In this document: positions 27,253 through 36,232 of the stretch, piece after piece
Layout of the letters: each line of letters begins with the position of its first letter
Position numbering within the stretch: the first letter of the stretch is position 1
Assembly: GCA_016932315.1 (NCBI GenBank)
Contig: JAFGDD010000002.1
Location: forward strand, 1 to 64,000
Origin: Candidatus Woesearchaeota archaeon
Lineage (GTDB): Archaea; Nanobdellota; Nanobdellia; Woesearchaeales; SM23-78
Direction of reading: 5' to 3'
DNA: 64,000 nt
Notes under the pieces: model-generated
What the model was told of the DNA's origin: nothing
The model's input: the letters and a program-made list of their open reading frames with translations, nothing else
Database searches by the model: none
Made by a program: the position numbers and the translations under genes

Positions 27253-28113
27253 ATGGCTGAAGGCATTGAGATTGTTATTGACCCTAAAAAGATTTTGACG
27301 CATGGGATTTATATTGTGATAATAATAGTTCTGGCAGTGCTGCTAATAACGCACTGGAAAGGAGGCAGCTGTGATGTTGACAAACAGGCAAAGGAAACAG
27401 ATGTCCAGGCAGGCGCTGGCCTGAACCAGACTAATCAAACCAACCTGACTGCCGCGACCAGCGCAGCAATCCTGTGCTCTAATGGAATAAAAGACCAGGA
27501 TGAAAGTGATGTTGACTGCGGAGGAAGCACTTGCGATAAGTGCGCAGAGTTCAAGAGCTGCAATGTGAATGCTGACTGCGAATCAGGGTGGTGCAGGGAT
27601 TCTATCAAATGCCTGACTCCTACATGTGATGACGGAGTGAAGAACAAGGACGAGACCAACATTGACTGCGGAGGCCACTGCAAGAGTACCAAAGGAGAAT
27701 TCTATTATGACGGAGCATGCCATAAGGAAGTCAAGCTGAGTTATTCAGGAAGAGTTGATTTAACCATAGTTGATGTTGATACTTCAGTTAATTCAGATAG
27801 TGGATATGCAAAGGTCGAATCTGTTCAGTTTAAGGTTTCTAATGGCAAGGAGGCAGCATTGGTTGTGACTGCTTATATCTATGCTAGGGATAGGCATGGC
27901 ATGTCTTATTATGAGAGCTCAACTACAGGAGATGAGATTCCTATGAAGACTATCGAAATCCCAAGCCTAGCCCAGGGAGCTAATTACACTGAAACTGTAA
28001 CTATTGCAAGAACCCTTACAGAAACAGAGCCTGATGAAGAATATCAGATAGTTATAGAGCTTAGGGATGATGATGACGAGCTCGTAAAGTCAGCGACTTG
28101 GACTAACAGCTAA
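27253..28113 (+). CDS. Membrane-anchored Cys-rich surface protein
   Basis: 286 residues. One N-terminal membrane helix (about 18-38) is followed by an Asn/Thr/Gln linker. Two modules with DVDCGGSTCDKC and NIDCGGHCKST (about 72-145; spacing as in CGNG-type surface repeats) precede a beta-sandwich domain (about 160-286). ATG 27253 has AGGTGAG upstream. It resembles the Cys-rich protein at 11108 in composition and probably sits on the outside of the cell. Confidence 0.7.
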   Translation: MAEGIEIVIDPKKILTHGIYIVIIIVLAVLLITHWKGGSCDVDKQAKETDVQAGAGLNQTNQTNLTAATSAAILCSNGIKDQDESDVDCGGSTCDKCAEFKSCNVNADCESGWCRDSIKCLTPTCDDGVKNKDETNIDCGGHCKSTKGEFYYDGACHKEVKLSYSGRVDLTIVDVDTSVNSDSGYAKVESVQFKVSNGKEAALVVTAYIYARDRHGMSYYESSTTGDEIPMKTIEIPSLAQGANYTETVTIARTLTETEPDEEYQIVIELRDDDDELVKSATWTNS

Positions 28114-28151
28114 ATTTTATTGAGGATTTTTATTAAATATTATTAAATTTT

Positions 28152-28946
28152 TCATCCTCCAATCTTAGCTTTGAATCCAGAGTCTTCAAAATATTTTTTT
28201 ATCTCTTCAATTCTTTCTTTAGAAGGAGATTCCATTCCTTTGAGGCGATATTCTAATCCAAGCCTTGCATACTTGGCTTCTGCAAAGTTGTGGTAAGGAA
28301 GCAAATCTATTTCAGCTATCCCTTCGAGAGAGAGCATTAATTCCTTGATTTGCCTGATATTATGCTCTGTGTCAGTGATGCTAGGTATGACTGGGAACCT
28401 TATGATTATTTTGCTCTTGTCTTCAAAGCTTCTCAGGTTCGTAAGTATCATGTCATTAGGTATCCCTGCGTATTGCTTATGCTCTTCACAATTCATGAGC
28501 TTCAAGTCATAAAGCACAATATCAAACTTGCTGGCTATTCTGTTGAAAGTTTCAGTATCAGCATAGCCTGTAGTGTCAAGCGTTAGGTGGTACTGATGTC
28601 TTTCGTCCTTGCACTTATTAACCAGCTCATCAAGGAACTCTGGCTGCAACAATGGCTCTCCCCCAGAAAGGGTTATCCCGCCGCCAGATTGCTCATAGAA
28701 TATTCTGTCTTTCTCAAGCTCTGCAACGAGCTCATCAACGCTGACAACTCTCTCAATGCCAAGAATGTTTTTTTCATTATCTTTATTTTGCTCATTTAAT
28801 TTATTGTTTTCTGGCGTAAAAAACGATTCAGGATTATGGCACCACCAGCACTTTGCAGCGCAGCCCTTGAAGAATATGGTTGTCCTTATGCCGGGGCCGT
28901 CATGGATTGAGAAGCGCTGTATCTTGTAGATTGTTCCTTTTGCCAT
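28152..28946 (-). CDS. pflA: Glycyl-radical enzyme activase (PflA type radical SAM)
   Basis: 264 residues. Begins with IQRFSIHDGPGIRTTIFFKG and the cluster motif CAAKCWWCHNPE (CX3CX2C), then GGGITLSGGEPLLQ (about 90). This is the classic activating enzyme that puts a glycyl radical on pyruvate formate-lyase or relatives. No glycyl-radical enzyme is in the window, so its partner lies elsewhere. ATG 28946 is preferred; the longer frame starts at 28964. Confidence 0.92.
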   Translation of the reverse strand: MAKGTIYKIQRFSIHDGPGIRTTIFFKGCAAKCWWCHNPESFFTPENNKLNEQNKDNEKNILGIERVVSVDELVAELEKDRIFYEQSGGGITLSGGEPLLQPEFLDELVNKCKDERHQYHLTLDTTGYADTETFNRIASKFDIVLYDLKLMNCEEHKQYAGIPNDMILTNLRSFEDKSKIIIRFPVIPSITDTEHNIRQIKELMLSLEGIAEIDLLPYHNFAEAKYARLGLEYRLKGMESPSKERIEEIKKYFEDSGFKAKIGG

Positions 28947-29039
28947 CTTGTTCAAGTTCTGCAAAAATCTTGTTTTTAATAAAAAATTTCCGATTTTTCA
29001 TGATAGCATTATATAAAATACCCTTTCAAGAAAATTTTC

Positions 29040-30239
29040 ATGCTCATAGAAATAGCAGTAGCTGTATTACTAGGCATATTCATAGGCATCTTCACGGGCA
29101 TCACTCCAGGCATTCACGTGAACCTCGTAGCAGCTACTCTTCTAGCATTCTCTCCAATCTTGCTCAAACAATTTGCTCCTCTTACACTTGCTGTTTTTAT
29201 CATGGCGCTGGCAGTAACCCATTCATTTCTTGACACTATTCCTTCAATTTATCTAGGAGCTCCTGATGATGAGAATGCATTGTCTGTGCTTCCAGGTCAA
29301 AGAATGCTACTAAGAGGAGAAGGCTACCAGGCAGTAAAGATAACCATCCTGGGAACATATACGGGCCTTGTCACTGCAATCTGCTTCATCCCTGTTTTCA
29401 TCCTTATAGCTAACAAGCTTTACCCAATACTAAAGCCTTACCTTGTTTATGCATTAATCCTAATTATTATTTTCATGATATTCAGGGAAAAGAATTGGTT
29501 GTGGAGCTTTATCTTGTTTTCAATATCAGGTACGCTTGGGGTTCTGGTATTCTCAATCCCTAACATGAAAGAACCAATGTTCCCGTTATTATCAGGATTA
29601 TTCGGAGTGTCAGGGTTATTAATAAGTTTTTTTGAAAACACAAAAATTCCTGCACAAAAAATAACCAAGGACATAGAGTTCAAACTAAAAGAGCTCCTGA
29701 AAGTTTTATCAGCCAGCTCAATAGCAGTATTTTTCATCCAGTTCTTTCCAGGAATGGGCCCAAGCCAAGGAGCCGTAATCTCAAGCCAGCTCATACGCAA
29801 TATCAAAGACAAAGGCTATCTTTGCCTTGTAGGAGCAATGGGAACCATGAGCGTTGTGTTCTCGCTCGTAACATTCTACACATTGAATAAAGCCAAGGAC
29901 GGCTCAATAGTTGTGATGTCAAAGCTCACACAAATAAATTTCAACTCATTCATGATAATAGTTCTTACGTTTCTCACAGCAGGCTCTGTTGCAGTCTTCC
30001 TAACGCTCTGGTTTGCAAAACAATTCTCAAGGATAATAATAAAAATAAACTACAAGCTTCTGGTAATATCAATCATAGCCTTTGTTACAGGCATGGCAAT
30101 CTTCCTCGACAAATGGACAGGACTTCTAGTGCTGGTAACAGCAGCAGCTGTCGGATTAATAGCGCCGCTAAAGAACATCGGAAGAAACCACGCAATGGGA
30201 TGCCTTCTGCTCCCTGTATTAGTTTATCTTGTCCTCTAA
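29040..30239 (+). CDS. TctA-like membrane protein (COG1784)
   Basis: 399 residues with about ten membrane segments. The N-terminal GIFTGITPGIHVNL and the mirrored FFPGMGPSQGAVIS (about 240) are the duplicated signatures of the TctA/DUF112 superfamily, here the archaeal COG1784 branch. Family relatives are the large permease of tripartite tricarboxylate transporters; TctB and TctC partners are not seen, so the substrate is open. It overlaps speD at the 3' ends by 21 bases (opposite strands). Confidence 0.85.
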   Translation: MLIEIAVAVLLGIFIGIFTGITPGIHVNLVAATLLAFSPILLKQFAPLTLAVFIMALAVTHSFLDTIPSIYLGAPDDENALSVLPGQRMLLRGEGYQAVKITILGTYTGLVTAICFIPVFILIANKLYPILKPYLVYALILIIIFMIFREKNWLWSFILFSISGTLGVLVFSIPNMKEPMFPLLSGLFGVSGLLISFFENTKIPAQKITKDIEFKLKELLKVLSASSIAVFFIQFFPGMGPSQGAVISSQLIRNIKDKGYLCLVGAMGTMSVVFSLVTFYTLNKAKDGSIVVMSKLTQINFNSFMIIVLTFLTAGSVAVFLTLWFAKQFSRIIIKINYKLLVISIIAFVTGMAIFLDKWTGLLVLVTAAAVGLIAPLKNIGRNHAMGCLLLPVLVYLVL

Positions 30240-30617
30240 TAATCCGTTTTCGCCGCTTTTATAAGCTTCCTGTACAAGGCCGCGCTCAAGTTGCTTTACA
30301 TTAATGTTGCTTGAGCCGAAAGATTTTTTCATGTAATCAATAGCAGCCTCCTCGTTCATAGTCTCACTGCAGGTGAAGATGTCAACAGCGCAGTAGTTGT
30401 GCTCAGGCCAAGTGTGGATTGAGAAATGTGATTCTGAAATTATTATCATGCCGCTCACGCCGTAAGGAGAAAAGTTGTGGAAGTCATACATCACAATATG
30501 GGCTTTTGCAATCTTCGCAGCTTCGAGAAGAATAGATTCGACACTATCACGATGAGAAATACGATTCGGGTCGCACCCGTAATACTCCACTATGTAATGC
30601 TTTCCAAGTGCATTCAT
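30219..30617 (-). CDS. speD: S-adenosylmethionine decarboxylase proenzyme
   Basis: 132 residues, class 1B small form. ISESHFSIHTWPEHNYCAVDIFTC contains the self-processing Ser (ESHFS) that becomes the pyruvoyl group, and the later catalytic Cys. It makes decarboxylated SAM for polyamine synthesis. Its end runs 21 bases into the end of the opposite-strand transporter gene. No spermidine synthase nearby. Confidence 0.94.
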   Translation of the reverse strand: MNALGKHYIVEYYGCDPNRISHRDSVESILLEAAKIAKAHIVMYDFHNFSPYGVSGMIIISESHFSIHTWPEHNYCAVDIFTCSETMNEEAAIDYMKKSFGSSNINVKQLERGLVQEAYKSGENGLLEDKIN

Positions 30618-30770
30618 CTTTGACTATTTTTTTTCGCCAGAAGCTAATAAAAATCCTCCTCGCTCTTTTTGTATATTTTATTATCGTCTATAAGGCATTG
30701 CAGAGGTTCTATTTTTAAATTTAATTGTTTTTGCAAAACATTTAAATCAAAACCCTTTTTCTTAAGCCCT

Positions 30771-31181
30771 ATGAAAAGAGTTTTAGTCTTCGGAACATTC
30801 GACATATTTCATCTTGGCCACGAGTATTTTCTAAAAGAGGCAAAGAAACATGGTGATGAGCTTGTCGTGGTGGTTGCTAGGGATTCAACAGTCCAGCAGG
30901 TGAAAGGCAGTCTGCCGCATCACAATGAGGATTATCGCTTGAACATCATCCAGAAGCTTGACTATGTTGACAAGGCAATACTCGGTCATGAAACAGCAGA
31001 CAAATACAAAATAATTGATGAGATAAAGCCAGATACAATATGCCTTGGCTATGACCAGACGCATTTTGTTGATGGGCTGGAGAAAAAGCTCAGAGAACTT
31101 GAGCTAAGAACAGAAATAATCCGCCTGGAACCTTACAAACCCCACCTATACAAGAGCTCACACTACAAAAAAACGCAGTAG
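30771..31181 (+). CDS. ribL: Cytidylyltransferase-like protein, probably FAD synthase RibL
   Basis: 136 residues. RVLVFGTFDIFHLGHEYFL carries the HxGH nucleotidyltransferase motif; the C-terminal part has TICLGYDQTHF. This short archaeal form matches RibL, which adenylylates FMN to FAD, more than bacterial TagD, but the substrate choice is inference. ATG 30771 has CATTTAAATC about 27 bases before it; the open frame to 30669 is not supported. Confidence 0.8.
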   Translation: MKRVLVFGTFDIFHLGHEYFLKEAKKHGDELVVVVARDSTVQQVKGSLPHHNEDYRLNIIQKLDYVDKAILGHETADKYKIIDEIKPDTICLGYDQTHFVDGLEKKLRELELRTEIIRLEPYKPHLYKSSHYKKTQ

Positions 31182-31354
31182 AAAGTCCTACTTTGTTCAA
31201 TTGGTTTTTAACCTCTTTTTTTCATGTTCTCTAAAATATCGCACTGAACTTCCAGGCTTATTGCACCTCGTGTTATCACAGGCGGCCTTTATTGTCATCT
31301 TATTCTTCTGTTTGCTTCTTGGAGTGTGGTGTATGTTGTAAGCTTATGGATATT

Positions 31355-32509
31355 CTATTCTCTTCTCGGCAATGTGAATTTGGTTAAGTCCAGATGGTCT
31401 TGTTGTGAATAACAGATATTTTCTCCCTGGCAAATTGGATGATAAAATGTGTTCTTGAATAGTTGAGCAGTATCCCAGTATTCTCTTACCTTTCCAATGT
31501 ATTCTTTATTTACTGTATCAAAATGAGATAGATATTCCATTAAATCTTCCCACACTATAAATCTTTTTTTACGTTCCTGAAAATAAGTACAAAAGTCAGC
31601 TATTATCGGCAATTTGAAACGATATATCCCTTCATGACCATTTCCTTTACTAAATACAGGAATTTGTTCAGAGAAAAATTCTAAGCCCGCATCTTCGCAA
31701 ATAGATCTAGCTTTTTCATGTTCTTCAATCAATAATGATTCAGAAACTTGATAGAATCCGCAGTTTTCAATATCCCAATATGACTTCATTAGGTTCTTTT
31801 CAACTAATGGGTTAATTGCCTTCAATGCTTGAAGTAGTTTTGATTCTATACTGCTAGTTATTCCCAATAAACTAAAATAAACTCGTTTAGCCCCCGCATT
31901 TTGAAAGTGTCTTAACAATGAGCCTAATTGCTTCTCATCATTTAATCCGGCGATATGAGGAGTTAGATGAAATGAAGCAGGAATACCTCTTCTTGCTAAT
32001 TCTCTTACAACATGAAGCCTTTGTTCTGCTGTCGGGGACCTTCTTTCGAGATGATATCTGACTCCTTCATCTAAACTAATCAGCGTAGATACAACTTCAA
32101 CAAGACCTTTATTCCCCATTTCTTCTAATATGTCTGCATCCCGTAAAACTCCTTGCATTCTGGTAAATAACAATACTGGAAAATTACATGAATTAAATAC
32201 CTTTAGAATATTACGAGTTACTTCTAATCTTCTCTCGAGAGGTTGATAACTATCACAAGAATGACCTATAGAAGTTATAAATCTGTGATCTGATTGCATA
32301 AGGAACTCCCGCAGTTCTTCCATATCTCTATGAGAAACAGATGGTTTTTTCTGTTGGTTAGTCTCTTGGTTATACATGCAATATGTGCACCCTTGGCTAC
32401 ATCCATTATAGGGTTCTAAAGTAAATGTTGTTGGATGTGCTCTTAGATTAGCTAGAGAAGCATGAAATCTTTCCAAAGGATGACCGTATGAATTTTCTAT
32501 TGAAGTCAT
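31355..32509 (-). CDS. Radical SAM protein, SplB-like, operon gene 4
   Basis: 384 residues. The cluster motif CSQGCTYCMY (CX3CX2C, about 41-50) is followed by a TIM-barrel-like body with HSCDSYQPLE and a C-terminal CQGENICYSQ. It looks like COG1533, the family of spore photoproduct lyase and related enzymes. It lies last in the operon, 1 base after the unknown gene, with GGGAG upstream. The substrate is unknown; the neighbours suggest a shared modification pathway. Confidence 0.75.
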   Translation of the reverse strand: MTSIENSYGHPLERFHASLANLRAHPTTFTLEPYNGCSQGCTYCMYNQETNQQKKPSVSHRDMEELREFLMQSDHRFITSIGHSCDSYQPLERRLEVTRNILKVFNSCNFPVLLFTRMQGVLRDADILEEMGNKGLVEVVSTLISLDEGVRYHLERRSPTAEQRLHVVRELARRGIPASFHLTPHIAGLNDEKQLGSLLRHFQNAGAKRVYFSLLGITSSIESKLLQALKAINPLVEKNLMKSYWDIENCGFYQVSESLLIEEHEKARSICEDAGLEFFSEQIPVFSKGNGHEGIYRFKLPIIADFCTYFQERKKRFIVWEDLMEYLSHFDTVNKEYIGKVREYWDTAQLFKNTFYHPICQGENICYSQQDHLDLTKFTLPRRE

Positions 32510-32510
32510 G

Positions 32511-33014
32511 CTATTCTCCCAGATAGACTCTTCCTAGATTTACTTTTCTCGATCTTTCAATTCTAGCTATTTCTTCAGGATACAATTCGTCTTTAATATC
32601 TGCATCTCGGCTCAAAAATTGAATGATCCCTCTCAGCGGTATCTTAGATAAAACATTTGGTTCGCATAGTTTTAAAACATATTCGCATATACTTAAATTA
32701 CCTATCATTCTATCATTTATCGCTCCACCAACTAAGATTTTTGCACTGTCAGGGTCATATTGAAAATCCCATCTTCGTAATCCTCTATAATTCCCTCTAA
32801 CTGGTCCTAGGAAGGGTCTTTGATATTGACTGTTCGGTCTATATAGTCCTAAAAAAGGCAGATCAAAATCAGCAGCTCCCGCTTCCCGTATTCTCTTAAT
32901 AAAATTTCTTCTTCCTTCTAAATTAACCAAATATATTTTATCTTCAAACATTCCTGTATCACAAGGATGTATTTTTGTATTAATTAACCAAATCTTCCTC
33001 ATTGTTAATCTCAT
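32511..33014 (-). CDS. Unknown protein of radical-SAM operon, gene 3
   Basis: 167 residues; no family recognised. It begins MRLTMRKIWLINTKIHPC and has an Arg-rich middle with DLPFLGLYRPN and GNYRGLRRWDF, then CEYVLKLCEP. No membrane or signal segment. The start ATG overlaps the stop of the preceding gene (TGATG), the usual sign of coupled translation; a second ATG follows at 33002. Small size and position make it a candidate substrate carrier or accessory subunit, but this is guesswork. Confidence 0.65.
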   Translation of the reverse strand: MRLTMRKIWLINTKIHPCDTGMFEDKIYLVNLEGRRNFIKRIREAGAADFDLPFLGLYRPNSQYQRPFLGPVRGNYRGLRRWDFQYDPDSAKILVGGAINDRMIGNLSICEYVLKLCEPNVLSKIPLRGIIQFLSRDADIKDELYPEEIARIERSRKVNLGRVYLGE

Positions 33015-34408
33015 CAGACCAATTTTGTTATTTCTTGGATTAGACCATCATAAGCAGGTTTTAATTCTGGAAACCTTATCATCTTTGCCAGAATTCTTGC
33101 TTGATATCTCTTATCTGAATAAAATGTTTTAAATAACTCCTGTCTTGCTCTTAAGAGTGCAGATTCATTTAATCGCCCGCCTAATACATAATGACCGCCC
33201 CCTTCATAATGATCCCAATTATAATCAGCGATTAATCCTTTTCTTTCTTGGCTTCGAAAATAAGCAGTTCCTGGAAATGGGGTTACGAATGATATCCTTA
33301 TTTGATCTAGAGGAATTTTAGTTATGGTATCTTGAAAGGTTATAATATCATCTTGTGATTGATGCGGATAACCAATCATATAGTAACCTCTTGTTATCAT
33401 CCCAGCATCATTTGCAGCTTCTATAGATTTCCCTATCTGCTCTACAGTTATGCCTTTTCCAATCTCAGCCAGAACCCTATCATCCAGACTCTCTATTCCG
33501 AACCCAATTCTTACACACCCAGATTCTCTCATATATTTAAGCATTTCTTCATCATCGGTGACTCTACAAGAGCAAGACCAATTAATCCCAATGTTTCTTC
33601 TTCTAATTTCTTTACATAATTCGATAACTCGTTCTTTATCTTCATTGAATGTTAAATCCGTAAAAAAAATAGCATTTGTCCCAAATCGATTTCTTAAATA
33701 TTCCAATTCGTCCGCTACATTTTCTGCGCTTCTATAATAAACTTGTTTTCCCCACATTTGGGGAGAATTACAAAAAGAACAATTATGTAAACATCCTCTT
33801 GACCATGCAATTTGTGCAAAAGCTCTTTGATTTTCTGGAATTGGAATCATGGGGTTTCCTTGTGAACATTCTTCTAATCCGTATCTATCCGGAAAAGGCA
33901 AATCATCCAAACTTGAAATTCGCGGCGCTCTTTCTGTAAACCTTAACTCTTCATTTTTTTTAAAACCTAAAGAACCAATTTCTTCAAGAGGGGTATTATT
34001 TTCCAGGGCATCGATCAAATTAAAACATGTTTCTTCTCCCTCTCCCATCACAATAAAATCAACACAATCTTCTCCTAATATTTTTGGCACTCCTGTCGGG
34101 TGATATCCCCCAAGGATAATTTTTGTTTTAGGAAACATCTTCTTTATTCTTCTGCTCATATCTAAAGAGTGATTTGCACATGAAGTCATCACAGATAAAC
34201 CAACATAATCCGGGCAAAATCCTTTGATCATCCTTAAAACTTTTTCATCGCTTTCTCTTCTCTGTTGAAATACCTGTGTTTCTAATCCTCTAGACCTTAA
34301 ATAACTTGAAATATAGCCTATGCTTATCGGATCCATTCTGTTTCCGCCCAGTTCAAAGGAACCTTGCCATGATGCCGGATTCAATTCTGCAAGAAATATT
34401 CGTGGCAT
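33014..34408 (-). CDS. B12-binding radical SAM protein, operon gene 2
   Basis: 464 residues. N-terminal cobalamin-binding domain (about 1-150; the B12 loop is not fully classical, but LGGYHPTGVPKILG and DFIVMGEGEE are typical) and a radical SAM domain with CLHNCSFCNSP (about 202), GFGIESLDD and GYYMIGYPHQ. This is the BchE/P-methylase-like class, methyltransferases or ring-forming enzymes. The start is ATG 34408 with GGAGGTAA, 4 bases after the methyltransferase gene. The true reaction is unknown. Confidence 0.85.
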   Translation of the reverse strand: MPRIFLAELNPASWQGSFELGGNRMDPISIGYISSYLRSRGLETQVFQQRRESDEKVLRMIKGFCPDYVGLSVMTSCANHSLDMSRRIKKMFPKTKIILGGYHPTGVPKILGEDCVDFIVMGEGEETCFNLIDALENNTPLEEIGSLGFKKNEELRFTERAPRISSLDDLPFPDRYGLEECSQGNPMIPIPENQRAFAQIAWSRGCLHNCSFCNSPQMWGKQVYYRSAENVADELEYLRNRFGTNAIFFTDLTFNEDKERVIELCKEIRRRNIGINWSCSCRVTDDEEMLKYMRESGCVRIGFGIESLDDRVLAEIGKGITVEQIGKSIEAANDAGMITRGYYMIGYPHQSQDDIITFQDTITKIPLDQIRISFVTPFPGTAYFRSQERKGLIADYNWDHYEGGGHYVLGGRLNESALLRARQELFKTFYSDKRYQARILAKMIRFPELKPAYDGLIQEITKLV

Positions 34409-34412
34409 ATTA

Positions 34413-35075
34413 TTACCTCCTATACCACAATTTAACAATATGATAATTTTTCTTATTAAATATAGAATCAATTAACTCTAAAGACATTTTCCCTATTCTT
34501 AAAAACTCAAAAAATATTTGATAATTTAAAGAATCGGTTATAATCAGAATAATGAACCCTTTCTTAGTTAGGTAATCTCTTGCTTGCTTTAAAAAAAGGC
34601 CTAAATGCTTATTTTCTCTATCCCCGCAGGCAGCTTCAATAATATCCTTTGGTTCTTCGTCATAAAATGGAGGATTCCAAATTATCACATCAAATTTATC
34701 TTTTATATTCTCGAATAAATCACTTTGAAGAACTTTAATCTTGTTCTTAAGACCATGAAGTAATACATTCTTTTCAGCGCACTCAACAGAAGCAGCATTG
34801 ATATCTGCTGCTACAACTTCGGATGCTTTATCTGAAGAAAAAATTGCTTGTATTCCTGAACCAGTGCCCATATCTAAAACCTTACTGTTTTGAGAAATTA
34901 TTTCATTAAGCTTGGAAGCTAAAAATTGTGAATCTTGAAAAATTGGATCAAAACTTCCGGGCAAAACAATAATTTTCTTTCCCAGTACCTCTCTTTCTAT
35001 TGGCTTATCTATTCTTTTCAAATGATTAATCGCATCCCTGTATCCTTCTGCTGATGTTGCTTTGATTTCTTTCAT
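34413..35075 (-). CDS. Class I SAM methyltransferase (NPPF type), operon gene 1
   Basis: 220 residues. SAM-binding VLDMGTGSGIQAI (about 68) and the substrate motif IIWNPPFYDEEP (about 128) place it among N-methyltransferases of the HemK/PrmC/RlmG class. ATG 35075 has GGGGGAG close upstream. First gene of the four-gene radical SAM operon; its promoter (AATTATATATG) leaves a short leader. Its target may be a protein or small molecule handled by the operon. Confidence 0.85.
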   Translation of the reverse strand: MKEIKATSAEGYRDAINHLKRIDKPIEREVLGKKIIVLPGSFDPIFQDSQFLASKLNEIISQNSKVLDMGTGSGIQAIFSSDKASEVVAADINAASVECAEKNVLLHGLKNKIKVLQSDLFENIKDKFDVIIWNPPFYDEEPKDIIEAACGDRENKHLGLFLKQARDYLTKKGFIILIITDSLNYQIFFEFLRIGKMSLELIDSIFNKKNYHIVKLWYRR

Positions 35076-35194
35076 TATTTCTCCCCCATGGCAATTACTA
35101 CACCTAAGTAATAATATCGGCATATATAATTATTTCTACTAAAAATTGGATAAAAACAGCAAAATTTATATATTAATTTATGTCAATATAAAAT

Positions 35195-36184
35195 GTGACT
35201 TATAAATTAGATTTGAAAGAAAAAAGAATGCTGTACGAGCTAGACGTTAACGCGAGGGTTTCAACGACTCGATTAGCTAAGAAAGTCAAGTTAAGCCAAC
35301 CAGCAGCTCATTACCGCCTAAATAATTTAATAAAGAAGGGTATAATAAAATTCTTTCTAACCAATATTGATTACGGGTTCTTCGGGTATTTTCCGTATAG
35401 ATTCTTTACAAGGCTTCAAAACCTAACTGAAAAAAAAGAGGAAGAGCTAATTGATTATCTAAAAAATCATGAATTCGTTCCTTTTTTAGCCTCCTGCACC
35501 GGCAGATACGATTTAATGTTCTGTATTATGGCGAAAAATATGTCTGAATTAAAGAAAACAATAAATGAAGTAAAAAATAAATATGGAGAATTTTTTTCAG
35601 AACAACAAATAGCCACTATAATAACCGGCGACTTTTACCCGAGGGATTATCTCTTATCTAAAGAAAAAAGAATTTCCTTTTCTGAAAAAGAGTTCGGAGA
35701 GCAGGCAGCAAGACCCAGACTAGATAAAAAGGATTTAATAATTTTGAAAGAAATATCAAATAATTGCAGAATCTCGAGTTTGGAGCTTGCTGAAAAAATT
35801 AAGCTTTCACTTGATGCAGTAAGATACAGGATAAAAAATCTTGAGAAAAGCAAGATAATCAACGGCTATACTATTTACCTGGACAACAAGATGCTCAACC
35901 AATTCAGGTACAAAATAATGGTTCAAATAAATGGCTCTAATGAGGAAAAAGAAAACCAAATAATAAATTTTGCAAAGCAATTCTCAAATGTAGTCTACTC
36001 AGTAAAAACCTTTGGCATTTGGGACTTGGAAATCGATATTGAAGTTGATAACCCTGAAAAATTTAATGATATTCTGAGAAAAATAAAAAACATTCAACCA
36101 GGATTAATAACAGAATACCAAACGATTCAATTGACCGGTGTTCACAAATACACTCATCTACCGATGAGTTTTGACATGGCTTAA
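35195..36184 (+). CDS. Lrp/AsnC-like regulator with two HTH modules
   Basis: 329 residues. Two tandem units: HTH 1 (about 5-55; TTRLAKKVKLSQPAAHYRLN) with an alpha+beta domain to about 150, and HTH 2 (about 175-225; LAEKIKLSLDAVRYRIKN) with a second such domain. The start GTG 35195 follows TATA-like ATTTATATATT by about 27 bases, so leaderless. Divergent from the radical SAM operon across about 120 bases; it probably controls it. Confidence 0.85.
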   Translation: MTYKLDLKEKRMLYELDVNARVSTTRLAKKVKLSQPAAHYRLNNLIKKGIIKFFLTNIDYGFFGYFPYRFFTRLQNLTEKKEEELIDYLKNHEFVPFLASCTGRYDLMFCIMAKNMSELKKTINEVKNKYGEFFSEQQIATIITGDFYPRDYLLSKEKRISFSEKEFGEQAARPRLDKKDLIILKEISNNCRISSLELAEKIKLSLDAVRYRIKNLEKSKIINGYTIYLDNKMLNQFRYKIMVQINGSNEEKENQIINFAKQFSNVVYSVKTFGIWDLEIDIEVDNPEKFNDILRKIKNIQPGLITEYQTIQLTGVHKYTHLPMSFDMA

Positions 36185-36232
36185 CTTGGCAAAAGCAAAA
36201 AGATTAAAAACAGCAGAGAAGTATCCTGCTTT

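Noticed and set aside
35195-36184. Siroheme decarboxylase (AhbAB/NirDL-like) next to radical SAM enzymes
   Set aside because: The double Lrp-like layout and radical SAM neighbours recall alternative heme synthesis, but the decarboxylase landmark segments are not visible and no other heme genes are present. A plain transcription regulator fits better.
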